From assembly GCA_022826485.1 (NCBI GenBank), contig JAJDUU010000037.1, positions 1-61,863 of the forward strand: DNA of 61,863 nucleotides, written 5' to 3'. The stretch is from Chloroflexota bacterium (lineage in GTDB: Bacteria > Chloroflexota > UBA11872). The notes beneath the pieces are model-generated. The model ran no database searches, was not told the origin of the DNA, and was given only the letters and a program-made list of their open reading frames with translations. Within the stretch, counting starts at the first letter, position 1. Each line of letters opens with the position of its first letter. A program made the translations under genes and the position numbers. Below are positions 16,604-24,245 of the stretch, one piece after another.

Positions 16604-17650
16604 CTACACGTGATAGATGTAGAGATCGCGGTCGGTGAGCGGCAGGTCCACCCACGCGCTGCCCTGGCGATGGCTTTCGGCGATGGCGAAGCAGGCCTCG
16701 GTGACGTGGTGCGCCTGCTCGATGTGATTGAGCGTGGGCCGTCCCGTTTCGTGGGCCTCAATCTGGTCCTCCAGGCAGGAGACGACTGAGCTCGATTTCT
16801 TGACCTCGGGCAGGGACTCGGTGTGCCACTCGCGGTGGCTGGGCGAGTCGGTGGGGCGGTTGACGCGCAGGGACAAGCCCTCGCCATTGTTCAGCGTGCG
16901 CACGACGCCCTCGTCGCCCACGATCTCGAACTCGTGCTGGCCGGCGGGAACGCACCAGGCTTCCACCCCGGTTTCGAACTCCAGGTGATAGGTCGCCATC
17001 GGGTCGTCGTCGAGCCGGCCGTCGACGATCTGGAGGTCACGGGGATGAAGCTCGCCGCGCACGCGCGTGATGTTTGGGTCGCCGAGGAGATACGACAGCG
17101 CGTCGACGGAGTGAATGTGGCCGTGGAGCAGACTCCGTGCGGGGAATTGGATCGCGGCCTTGGGCTCGCCGATGCGGCCCTGGACGATCAGGTCGCGCGC
17201 GGCGTTGAAGGTCTTGGAGAACCGGTTCAGAACGCCTGAGTTGAACACGGTGCCCTGCGTCTGGCAGGCCGCCAGCACGGCGTCGGCCTCGCGGGGTGAG
17301 CAGGCGATGGCTTTTTCCAGATACATCATGGGCACACCCGCGTTCGCCACGCGCACAGCCAGCTCCGAGTGCACGTCGGCCCGCGTGCAGATGGCGACGA
17401 GGTCAGGCTGCTCCTTGGCAATCATCTCGTCGAGGTCTTCGTAAACCGCTGGCACGCCCCAGCGCTCGCTGAAGTTGGCGCGCTTTTCGGGCAGCAGGTC
17501 GCACCCGGCCACCAGATCGAGCTGATTGAGGGCCTGACAGGCTCCCGGCAGGCCGTAGGGCAGCATGAAGTCGCGCGACGGCGGGATCTCGTCGTCGATG
17601 GTGTTGCCCATGCGGCCCAGGCCGAGGATGGCGGCGCGGTAGGTCTTCAT
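16604..17650 (-). CDS. Gfo/Idh/MocA family oxidoreductase
   Basis: 348 aa. Rossmann motif AILGLGRMG (residues 8-16), family signature region MMYLEKAIACSPREA (about 110-124) with Lys-Ala in place of Lys-Pro, and a substrate-domain histidine run LLHGHIHSVDALSYLLGD where the active-site His lies. It is the last gene of a minus-strand run of three (19426 to 16604), 51 bp after the alpha/beta hydrolase. It is likely to oxidise a sugar or inositol derivative; the substrate is unknown. Confidence 0.85.
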   Translation of the reverse strand: MKTYRAAILGLGRMGNTIDDEIPPSRDFMLPYGLPGACQALNQLDLVAGCDLLPEKRANFSERWGVPAVYEDLDEMIAKEQPDLVAICTRADVHSELAVRVANAGVPMMYLEKAIACSPREADAVLAACQTQGTVFNSGVLNRFSKTFNAARDLIVQGRIGEPKAAIQFPARSLLHGHIHSVDALSYLLGDPNITRVRGELHPRDLQIVDGRLDDDPMATYHLEFETGVEAWCVPAGQHEFEIVGDEGVVRTLNNGEGLSLRVNRPTDSPSHREWHTESLPEVKKSSSVVSCLEDQIEAHETGRPTLNHIEQAHHVTEACFAIAESHRQGSAWVDLPLTDRDLYIYHV

Positions 17651-17701
17651 GTCGATCTCCTGCTGCGGTGGTCGTGTTCGCTGCCCGGCATGGTGCCAGT
17701 C

Positions 17702-18343
17702 TCAGCCGGACGGTGCGCGGTCCAGTGACTGGATGAACTCTGCGGTGACCGCGGCGGCCTCAGCGAGATGACCGGCGGCCGTGTGACCCGACCTCTTGCG
17801 CGGGACGAATGAGTGGTCGCCGTCGGCGAGCCAGTGGATGCGAATCGATTCCGAGAGATCGTAGCCATTGACCTCTGTCTTGGAGCCGAAGGCGTCGCGC
17901 TCGCCCTGCACGATGAGCGTGGGCGTGCGCAGCGCGGCCAGGTGCGCGGTGCGGAGCCTCTCCGGCTTGCCCGGCGGATGAAAGGGATAGCCCAGGCACA
18001 CGAGACCGCGCGCACCGACTGTGTCGGCGATGAGACTGGCCATCCGGCCGCCCATGGAGCGTCCCCCGATCACGAAACCCTCGGCGCCGCCCAGGGCGTC
18101 GAGGGCCTCGTGCCAGGTCTCCAGGAGCACGGCTTGCCGGTCGGGCGGCCGGCGGCTGCCGCCTTCGCGGCGCCGGCGCATGTAGGGAAACTCGAAGCGC
18201 ACGACGCGAATGCCGGCGGCGGCCACGCCGGTGGCGATGGCCTCCATGGTCGGGCTGTCCATGGGCGCCCCGGCGCCGTGCGCCAGCACGAAGCGGTCCG
18301 GCGCGTTGGCTGGTCCGTCGGTGAGGAAAGACATCTCGGTCAT
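17702..18343 (-). CDS. Alpha/beta hydrolase, KANL3/Tex30 type
   Basis: 213 aa alpha/beta hydrolase. Oxyanion region LAHGAGAPMDS (20-30), nucleophile elbow GGRSMGGR with Ser96, acid D150 (VQGERDAFG) and His177 (ADGDHSFVP). This compact dienelactone-hydrolase-like family includes bacterial YqiA-like esterases and the KANL3/Tex30 group; substrates are mostly unknown. The start ATG 18343 lies 6 bp after the stop of the preceding gene, so the two are co-transcribed. Confidence 0.85.
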   Translation of the reverse strand: MTEMSFLTDGPANAPDRFVLAHGAGAPMDSPTMEAIATGVAAAGIRVVRFEFPYMRRRREGGSRRPPDRQAVLLETWHEALDALGGAEGFVIGGRSMGGRMASLIADTVGARGLVCLGYPFHPPGKPERLRTAHLAALRTPTLIVQGERDAFGSKTEVNGYDLSESIRIHWLADGDHSFVPRKRSGHTAAGHLAEAAAVTAEFIQSLDRAPSG

Positions 18344-18349
18344 GTGGAC

Positions 18350-19426
18350 TCAGGTCAAACGAATCTCGGCGGACGTGAGGGCGTCCCGAAACTCATTGAG
18401 CGGCAGGTGGCCGTCGGTCATGACGATGGATGACGTGATCGGCGTGTGGCCGCCGGACCCGACGCTCAGGCGCAACGGTCCGTGGCGTCGGGGCGTGTCC
18501 ACGCCGCGGGCGCGAGTCTCGGGGAACCCCCAGAGATTCACGATGTCAGCCGCATCGGCTGGAAGGTCGACGACGGCTTCGTGCGTGCGGTCCATGATGC
18601 CGCGTATGCCCTCCCAGAACTGCGCCACGTATCGCGGGCCGTGGGAATCGGTGTATTCCCAGATGAATAGGCGGATGTTGTCGGCCAGCGGAATGTTCTG
18701 CTCGACGATCTCCGATTGCAGCAGCACGGGGCCTTCGGCCGGGTTGATGAGGTCGAACCGGCGCTCGATGGGATTCGCGAGACCGATGGCGCGTCCGATC
18801 TGGATCGGAAAGCTCGCCGCGCAGTAGCACCAGTCGCCCCCGAAGGCCTCCATTTCCACGGTCGCTGGATCGAATTCGAGCCCGCGGCTCTCGGCCTGGG
18901 CCAGCAGGTCGAGTCCCCAGGCCTTGGCCTGCATCCAGCCGCGAATTTCGGTCTGCTGCAAGCCGCCTGGGGGCAGATCGGGAGCGGCGTCGCGGGATGC
19001 GCCGTCGAGCCGCAGTTGGTCGGCGGTAATCACGCCGTCGGATAGGCCGCGATTGCGAATAGCGGCTCGCTGATCCTCTTCGACGCCCTGCAAGAAGTCG
19101 CCGCCGAGCGCCCGCTCCTTGGCCTGGGCGCCGCCCTCGACGCGGGACACCATGGACCGCACGTCCAGCCGCGCGTCGGCGTACTCGATGATCTCGTCGG
19201 CGGCTTCGAGATGCGTGGGGAGAAAGTAGATCGCCTCGTCGTCGCCGGCCGCGTCGATGACGCGCTGGTAGTCCAGTTGCAGCCGCTGTTCGAGCGGATA
19301 GGCCAGCGGGATGCGCTCGACGAACTGATTCCACTTGCGATCCATCCGCTCGCGGTTGTGGGGCGGCAGGGCAAGCCAGGTGAGGGAGTGAACCGAGAGC
19401 CAGATCTTGCGCAGGTGCGTAGCCAT
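18350..19426 (-). CDS. Protein of unknown function, first gene of a three-gene operon
   Basis: 358 aa, soluble, no signal peptide or transmembrane segment. Recognisable features: a C-terminal segment NLWGFPETRARGVDTPRR followed by SSIVMTDGHLPLNEF, a Trp/Tyr/Cys-rich patch FGGDWCYCAASFPIQIG (about 205-221), and an N-terminal KIWLSVHSLTWLALPPHNRERMDRKW. I do not recognise the family. Codon use and GC match its neighbours, and strong conservation-type motifs (W, C, H) suggest an enzyme. Neighbours are an esterase-like hydrolase and a Gfo/Idh dehydrogenase. Confidence 0.75.
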   Translation of the reverse strand: MATHLRKIWLSVHSLTWLALPPHNRERMDRKWNQFVERIPLAYPLEQRLQLDYQRVIDAAGDDEAIYFLPTHLEAADEIIEYADARLDVRSMVSRVEGGAQAKERALGGDFLQGVEEDQRAAIRNRGLSDGVITADQLRLDGASRDAAPDLPPGGLQQTEIRGWMQAKAWGLDLLAQAESRGLEFDPATVEMEAFGGDWCYCAASFPIQIGRAIGLANPIERRFDLINPAEGPVLLQSEIVEQNIPLADNIRLFIWEYTDSHGPRYVAQFWEGIRGIMDRTHEAVVDLPADAADIVNLWGFPETRARGVDTPRRHGPLRLSVGSGGHTPITSSIVMTDGHLPLNEFRDALTSAEIRLT

Positions 19427-19775
19427 GGGCGCGGCTTCCAGGTCTTGGGCCGATGCGGCGATTATGCCCCGCGGCTAGGCTGGCGGATCCGGGCCGGCTG
19501 CAGACCGGTACGTGGTTACGCTCGCCGCGATCCGTCGCTAAGCCGTTCATGGTTCGACAGGCTCACCACGAACGGCGGTGGGCTCGCCGATCGCGGTCCC
19601 GTTCGCCCCCGTATCAAGTACGGGGCAGGCTCTGAGCGAAGTCGAAGGGCTCTTTTCGCGGTTCGATTGGCCTACCACGAACAGCCTCGTGGATGCTTGA
19701 AGTCGGTTCCTGATGGGCCCCGTCCTCGCACCGGCCGCCCTACTATGCCGTTGGCTGGTATCGGAGGAACCTGGC
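19427..19775. repeat. Intergenic region with composite dispersed repeat
   Basis: 349 bp without a gene. It holds a composite element at about 19543-19652: TTCATGGTTCGACAGGCTC, CACCACGAACGG, then CCCCCGTATCAAGTACGGGG and CTCTGAGCGAAGTCGAAGGG. The same modules occur in a different order at 49771-49848. The SD for the SGNH gene, GGAGGA, is at 19763-19768. Confidence 0.8.
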
Positions 19776-20774
19776 ATGCAATGGATCGCGCTGCCGTCGC
19801 CGAACGTCGAAATGCGGGGCTTGGTGGGTGCGCCGCGGGCGCTGCTCCATCGGATTCCGGAGGAGCATCGAGACAGCCTGCCGACCGACACCTGGGAGCG
19901 TGCGGAGATGGCTTCGGGCGTGCGGCTGGTCTTTCAGACGAACAGCCCGCGCGTGGCGCTGCACTTCGAGTATCTGGCCCGGCCGAGCCGCGCCAGCAAG
20001 GTCGACGCCTACGTTGATGGGCGGTTCGCGGGCACCGACGGCGGTGACGATCCGGGTCCATGCACCGCCGATCTCCTGGTGGGCATGACGGGTACGCATG
20101 AAGTCGAGCTGCACATGCCGCCCTACTCCAAAGTGCGGCTCAAGTCGCTGGGTCTCGCCCCCGGCGCCAGCCTGGCGGCGCCCGACTCGCGGCCGTCGCG
20201 ATTCATCACCTTCCACGGCGACTCGATCACGCACGGCGCCGTCACTACGCGGTCGGGGCTGGCCTATCCAGCGCGGGTGGCCCGAGCCTTGGGAGCCGAT
20301 TTCATCAACCTCGGATTCGGCGGATCGGCTAGAGGCGAGCCGGGCATGGCGCGGATCGTGGCGGCGCTGCCGGCCGACGCCATTTCGCTCTACTACGGCA
20401 TCAACACTTACGCGATCGGCCAGCCGGGACCGGAAGCGTTTGGCCGCATCTACGCCGACTTCCTCGAGGTCGTTCGCGCCTCGCACGCGGAGACGCCTAT
20501 CGTCGTCATCACGCCCACCTGGTATGTCCCGGAGTTGAACCACCGAAACGCCGCCGGCGCCAGCGTGGAGGAATATCGAGAAGTTATCCGGCGCGTGGTG
20601 AGCGCCCGCGTGGCCGTGGGCGACGCCAACCTGGCCGTGCTGGAGGGCTGCAGCCTCATCGGCCCCGGCGATGAACCGCGACTGGCCGACATGGTTCATC
20701 CGAACGACGAGGGCTTTGCCGCCATTGCCGCGGGCCTCACGCGGATGATCGGGCAGGCGTGGGGGATCGCCTGA
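19776..20774 (+). CDS. SGNH/GDSL hydrolase with N-terminal beta-sandwich
   Basis: 332 aa. Residues 1-130 look like a beta-rich accessory domain (as in carbohydrate esterase relatives); residues 144-332 are the SGNH hydrolase. Catalytic Ser150 is in FHGDSITHG and the Asp305/His308 pair is in DMVHPNDEGF; the block III Asn region reads LYYGINTYA. It is probably a carbohydrate O-acyl esterase. ATG 19776 has GGAGGA 7 bases upstream. It precedes the DHDPS-family triplet on the same strand with a 65-bp gap to the probable ATC start. Confidence 0.87.
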   Translation: MQWIALPSPNVEMRGLVGAPRALLHRIPEEHRDSLPTDTWERAEMASGVRLVFQTNSPRVALHFEYLARPSRASKVDAYVDGRFAGTDGGDDPGPCTADLLVGMTGTHEVELHMPPYSKVRLKSLGLAPGASLAAPDSRPSRFITFHGDSITHGAVTTRSGLAYPARVARALGADFINLGFGGSARGEPGMARIVAALPADAISLYYGINTYAIGQPGPEAFGRIYADFLEVVRASHAETPIVVITPTWYVPELNHRNAAGASVEEYREVIRRVVSARVAVGDANLAVLEGCSLIGPGDEPRLADMVHPNDEGFAAIAAGLTRMIGQAWGIA

Positions 20775-20839
20775 CCGCGCACTGGGGCAGCCATTCGGAT
20801 ATCGTGACGCGCAGGACGGCGCGACACGGAGCCTGAGCC

Positions 20840-21748
20840 ATCAAGTCGAAGGATGAGTTCGACGCGCGGCTGGTGGGGCCGTGCAACTCCGTGCCGACGA
20901 TCTTTCACGAAGACGGCACGATCGACTACCCGTCGATCCGCAACCTGATCGACTTCAGCATCGACGGCGGCTGCGACGTGATCATGCTCACCTGGGGCGA
21001 CAGCTTGATCTCGCTGCTCACCGACGACGAGGTCGCCGAGCTGCACCGGGTTGTCATTGACCAGACCGGCGAGCGCGCGATCACCATCGCCTGCGACAAT
21101 ATCTGGGGACGCAACAAGGCGGTCGAGTTCGGGCGCTACGTGCGCGAGCTTGGGTTCGACGTCTACATGGTGCGCCCGGCGGAGTGGGCCAAGGGAACGG
21201 CGGAATCGCTCGCACAGTTTTACACCGCCTGCGGCCGCGAGTCGCCGGTGATGTTCGTGGGTGACGTGCCGCTGCGCACGCTCGAACTCCTCGCCGACGA
21301 TCCCAACATGTGGGCCTTCAAAGAAGATCTGGGCCTTGACTACGCCCACGAAATCATCATGCGCTGGGGCGACCGCTGGCCGATGGTCGGCGGCGGCGGG
21401 ATGAAGCGTCACCACCTGCTCTGGGCCCACGGGCACTGCGACACCTGGCTCGACGGCTTCTGCCGCACCTTCCCGGCGGTGTCCCGGGACTACTGGCGCG
21501 CGCTGCAACGCGGCGACATCGCGGCGGCTTGGGCGCAGGCGATGCAATACGAGGTTCCGCTGCGCGCGATGGCGCAGCGCGTGCGCTATGGGCCCGACGG
21601 GCTCGTCAAGCATGCGATGGTGGAGGCTGCGGGCGTGGCGCCCCGCTGGCGGCGTGCGCCGGCGGCCAATCCGACGGAGGAAGAGATGGACGAGTTGCGA
21701 GAGTTCCTGGCTGGGCTCGGTCCGCAGACGCAGCCGGTGTCGGCATGA
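20840..21748 (+). CDS. DHDPS/NAL-family aldolase, tandem paralog 1 (probable ATC start)
   Basis: 302 aa if read from ATC 20840 (IKSKDEFDARLVGPCNS), which aligns with the true N termini of the next two paralogs (MKSPDEIRGRMEGPCLS, MRDHDEVRALLDGPINS). The first standard start is GTG 20873, which would delete strand 1 of the barrel. The Schiff-base Lys is in MWAFKEDLGLDYAHE; the usual DHDPS tyrosine (YNxP) is replaced by FVGDVP, and the GTTGE loop by LTWGDS. The family makes or breaks C-C bonds in 2-keto acids; loss of Tyr argues for a different reaction. Stop and next start overlap as ATGA (21745-21748). Confidence 0.8.
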   Translation: MKSKDEFDARLVGPCNSVPTIFHEDGTIDYPSIRNLIDFSIDGGCDVIMLTWGDSLISLLTDDEVAELHRVVIDQTGERAITIACDNIWGRNKAVEFGRYVRELGFDVYMVRPAEWAKGTAESLAQFYTACGRESPVMFVGDVPLRTLELLADDPNMWAFKEDLGLDYAHEIIMRWGDRWPMVGGGGMKRHHLLWAHGHCDTWLDGFCRTFPAVSRDYWRALQRGDIAAAWAQAMQYEVPLRAMAQRVRYGPDGLVKHAMVEAAGVAPRWRRAPAANPTEEEMDELREFLAGLGPQTQPVSA

Positions 21749-22632
21749 AGTCTCCGGACGAAATCCGCGGTCGCATGGAGGGTCCTTGCCTCTCGCTGCC
21801 GACGGTGTTCAAACGCAACGGAGACATCGATCACCAGGGCATGCGCAACGTCATCGACGTGGCGCTGGACGCGGGTTGCCAGATCGTGATGCTGACCTGG
21901 GGCGACAGCCTGGTCTCGCTGCTCACCGATACCGAGCTGGCCCAGGTGCATCGCAACGTGATCGAGCACGTGGGCAACCGGGCCGTGACTATCGGCTGCG
22001 ACAACCAGTGGGCGCTGCCCAAGGCGCTGGAGTTCGGTCGCTACGTCGAGGCGCTGGGGTTCGATCTCTACATGGTGCGTCCGGCGGACTGGGCCAAGGG
22101 CACGCCGGAGACGTTGGCCGACCACTTCCGGGCGATTGCTCAGGTGACCCGGGTGATGCTGGTGGGCCACGTGCCGATTCGCACCTGCGAGCTGATCGAA
22201 AACGTGCCCAACGTCCTGGCGTTCAAGGAAGACCTGGCCATCGACTACGCCCACGAGGTGCAGATGCGCTGGGGCGACCGCTGGGCCATGGTCACCGGCG
22301 GCGCGCACAAGCGGCACGTGCTGTTCCATCCCCACGGTCCGCGGGCGTGGCTGGATATATTCATCCGCTTTCACCCGCAGCCGACGGTCGACTTCTGGAA
22401 CGCCCTCAAGCGCGACGACACGCGCACGGCCTGGGACATCGCCCTGCGCTACGAGCAGAAGCTCTGGGACCTCGCCGCGCAGGTCCGCTACGAAAAGGAC
22501 GGGCTGTTCGCCCACGCGCTGCTGGAGGTCTACGATGTCGCGCCGCGCTGGCGCCGTTCACCCGCGCCCGATCCAACCGATGAAGAACTCGACCAGCTGC
22601 GCGACTTTATGCGCGGCCTCGGCCTGATGTAG
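21745..22632 (+). CDS. DHDPS/NAL-family aldolase, tandem paralog 2
   Basis: 295 aa TIM barrel. Schiff-base K161 in VLAFKEDLAIDYAHE; the tyrosine position reads VMLVGHVPIRT and the substrate loop LTWGDSLVSLL. Residues 83-99 (IGCDNQWALPKALEFGR) and YMVRPADWAKGTPE are nearly the same in all three copies. The ATG overlaps the previous stop, implying translational coupling, and the next gene starts 17 bp later. The reaction is unknown; a 2-keto-3-deoxy sugar-acid aldolase or dehydratase is the closest reasonable guess. Confidence 0.85.
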   Translation: MKSPDEIRGRMEGPCLSLPTVFKRNGDIDHQGMRNVIDVALDAGCQIVMLTWGDSLVSLLTDTELAQVHRNVIEHVGNRAVTIGCDNQWALPKALEFGRYVEALGFDLYMVRPADWAKGTPETLADHFRAIAQVTRVMLVGHVPIRTCELIENVPNVLAFKEDLAIDYAHEVQMRWGDRWAMVTGGAHKRHVLFHPHGPRAWLDIFIRFHPQPTVDFWNALKRDDTRTAWDIALRYEQKLWDLAAQVRYEKDGLFAHALLEVYDVAPRWRRSPAPDPTDEELDQLRDFMRGLGLM

Positions 22633-22649
22633 CCGCCCGGAGGTTCCCG

Positions 22650-23537
22650 ATGCGTGACCACGATGAAGTCCGCGCTCTGCTCGACGGTCCTATCAACTCG
22701 CTGCCCACGATCTTTACCGAGTCCGGTGAGATCGACTGGGACGGCACGCGGGCGGTGATTGACAAGTCGCTCGAAGGCAACTGCAACGTCATCATGCTGA
22801 CCTGGGGCGACAGCCTGATCTCGCTGCTCACCGACGATGAGGTCGCCGAGCTGCACCGGGTGGTGATCGACCACGTGGACGGTCGCGCGCTCACCATCGC
22901 CTGCGACAACCAGTGGGGCCTCAACAAGGCGATCGAGTTCGGCCGCTTCGTGCGCGAGCTGGGCTACGACCTCTACATGGTGCGCCCAGCCGACTGGGCC
23001 AAGGGCACGCCGGAATCCCTGGCGGACTACTACAAGGCCTGCGGCCAGGTGGCGCCGGTGATGTTCGTGGGCGACGTGCCGATTCGGACCCTCGAATTGG
23101 TGGCCGACGACCCGAACATGTGGGCTTTCAAAGAGGACCTGACGCTGGACTACGCCCACGAGGTTCTCATGCGTTGGGGCGACCGCTGGCCGATGGCGGG
23201 CGGCGGCGGCATCAAGCGGCACTACGTGCTCTGGCCCCACGGCAACTGCAACTCCTGGCTGGACGTGTTCATCTACTGCAATCTCCTGCCCCAGAAGCTC
23301 TACTGGGACGCCATCAAGCGCGACGACCTGCCCGAAGCCTGGCGCCTGGCTCGCCACTATGAGCAACCGATTTGGGACCTCTGGCCGGTGTTCCCCGCCG
23401 GCGGCGACGGCCTGGTGCACACCATGATCGAGGTCTGCGGCGTGGCCCCCCGCTGGCGCCGCTCCCCCGCCCCCAACGCCACCGAGGAAGAGATGGAGCA
23501 GGTGCGGGATCTATTGCGGGGACTGGAGCTGCTGTAG
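22650..23537 (+). CDS. DHDPS/NAL-family aldolase, tandem paralog 3
   Basis: 295 aa, the third copy. Schiff-base Lys in MWAFKEDLTLDYAHE, FVGDVPIRT in place of the tyrosine motif, LTWGDSLISLLTDDE loop. It shares more with copy 1 (LISLLTDDEVAELHRVVID, RWPM-GGGG-KRH) than with copy 2, suggesting stepwise duplication. SD GGAGG lies 6-10 bases before ATG 22650. It ends the operon; a decayed transporter fragment follows on the other strand. Confidence 0.85.
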   Translation: MRDHDEVRALLDGPINSLPTIFTESGEIDWDGTRAVIDKSLEGNCNVIMLTWGDSLISLLTDDEVAELHRVVIDHVDGRALTIACDNQWGLNKAIEFGRFVRELGYDLYMVRPADWAKGTPESLADYYKACGQVAPVMFVGDVPIRTLELVADDPNMWAFKEDLTLDYAHEVLMRWGDRWPMAGGGGIKRHYVLWPHGNCNSWLDVFIYCNLLPQKLYWDAIKRDDLPEAWRLARHYEQPIWDLWPVFPAGGDGLVHTMIEVCGVAPRWRRSPAPNATEEEMEQVRDLLRGLELL

Positions 23538-23565
23538 GGAGGCTATACCTGGGGGACGCGGCCGT

Positions 23566-23703
23566 CGGGACTGGTCTGTACATCAGTCCAATGGCTCCCG
23601 CAGCGGCCCTGAATACGGTCTGTACGAGAAAGGCGATACGCCAGCCGTCGAGCAAGGCATTGGCGGCGGTGGGGTCTGAGGCGACGGTGTCGATGCCAGT
23701 CTC
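23566..23703 (-). pseudogene. Remnant of the C terminus of an MFS transporter
   Basis: Read on the minus strand, 46 codons (VASDPTAANALLDGWRIAF, then LVQTVFRAAAGAIGLMYRP) match the last 46 residues before the tail of the intact MFS gene at 24246-25751 (VASDPATTNAFLDGWRVAF, LVQAVFMVTAAVIAWMYRP). No start or upstream transporter sequence remains. It lies on the far side of the DUF1640 gene, so a duplicated transporter has been lost except for its 3' end. Confidence 0.8.
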
Positions 23704-23741
23704 GGTGCCCCGGAGTCGCGTCGATTGAGGAAGCGGACGAA

Positions 23742-24113
23742 CTAGATCGCGTTTAGCAGAATTGCGGTGGCGATCCCGATGGCGGTGGTGAGAAAGACGG
23801 TTGCGCCGCTGACCATGGCGCCCACGCGCACGTACACCCGCTGCTCGAGTGCATGCATTTCACCGCGCACCGCCACGATCTCGCCGCGAAGCACTTGGAC
23901 CTCACCGCGAAGCACCTCGACCTCACCGCGCACCGCCGCGATCTCGCGGGTGAGATCTTCCTTGGTGGCGAGGCGGGCGAGATCGTCCTTCGTGGCGAGG
24001 TTTTCGCCGAGGCCCTGGGCAATCGTGGAGACGAGAACGCTGGCTTGCGTCTCATTGAAGCCAGCCTCGTCCTGCAGTCGGCGAGCTGCCTTGAGGGTGT
24101 CGAAGGTCAGCAT
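23742..24113 (-). CDS. DUF1640-like coiled-coil protein with C-terminal membrane anchor
   Basis: 123 aa. N-terminal helix TLKAARRLQDEAGFNETQA, then ATKDDLARLATKEDLTREI, a strict 7-residue coiled coil (AVRGEVE, VLRGEVQ, VLRGEIV, AVRGEMH; about 60-87), and a single C-terminal transmembrane helix (ATVFLTTAIGIATAILL). This is the bacterial DUF1640/CCDC90-like layout, a membrane-tethered trimeric coiled coil of unknown function. ATG 24113 has GGGAG upstream; a longer frame to 24200 is unlikely. The coiled coil is encoded by near-identical 21-bp DNA units. The gene sits between an intact MFS gene and a fragment of its duplicate. Confidence 0.8.
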   Translation of the reverse strand: MLTFDTLKAARRLQDEAGFNETQASVLVSTIAQGLGENLATKDDLARLATKEDLTREIAAVRGEVEVLRGEVQVLRGEIVAVRGEMHALEQRVYVRVGAMVSGATVFLTTAIGIATAILLNAI

Positions 24114-24245
24114 TGTGCTCCCAGGCTGTGTTGTCGGCGGCGGGCCCTGCAATGCGATGGGGCTGCAATCATCGGCCGGATTGTCCCACACTCGCCGCAC
24201 GGAAAGAGCTATCGGCGACCTTGGCGACCCGCGCGCACTTGCTGC

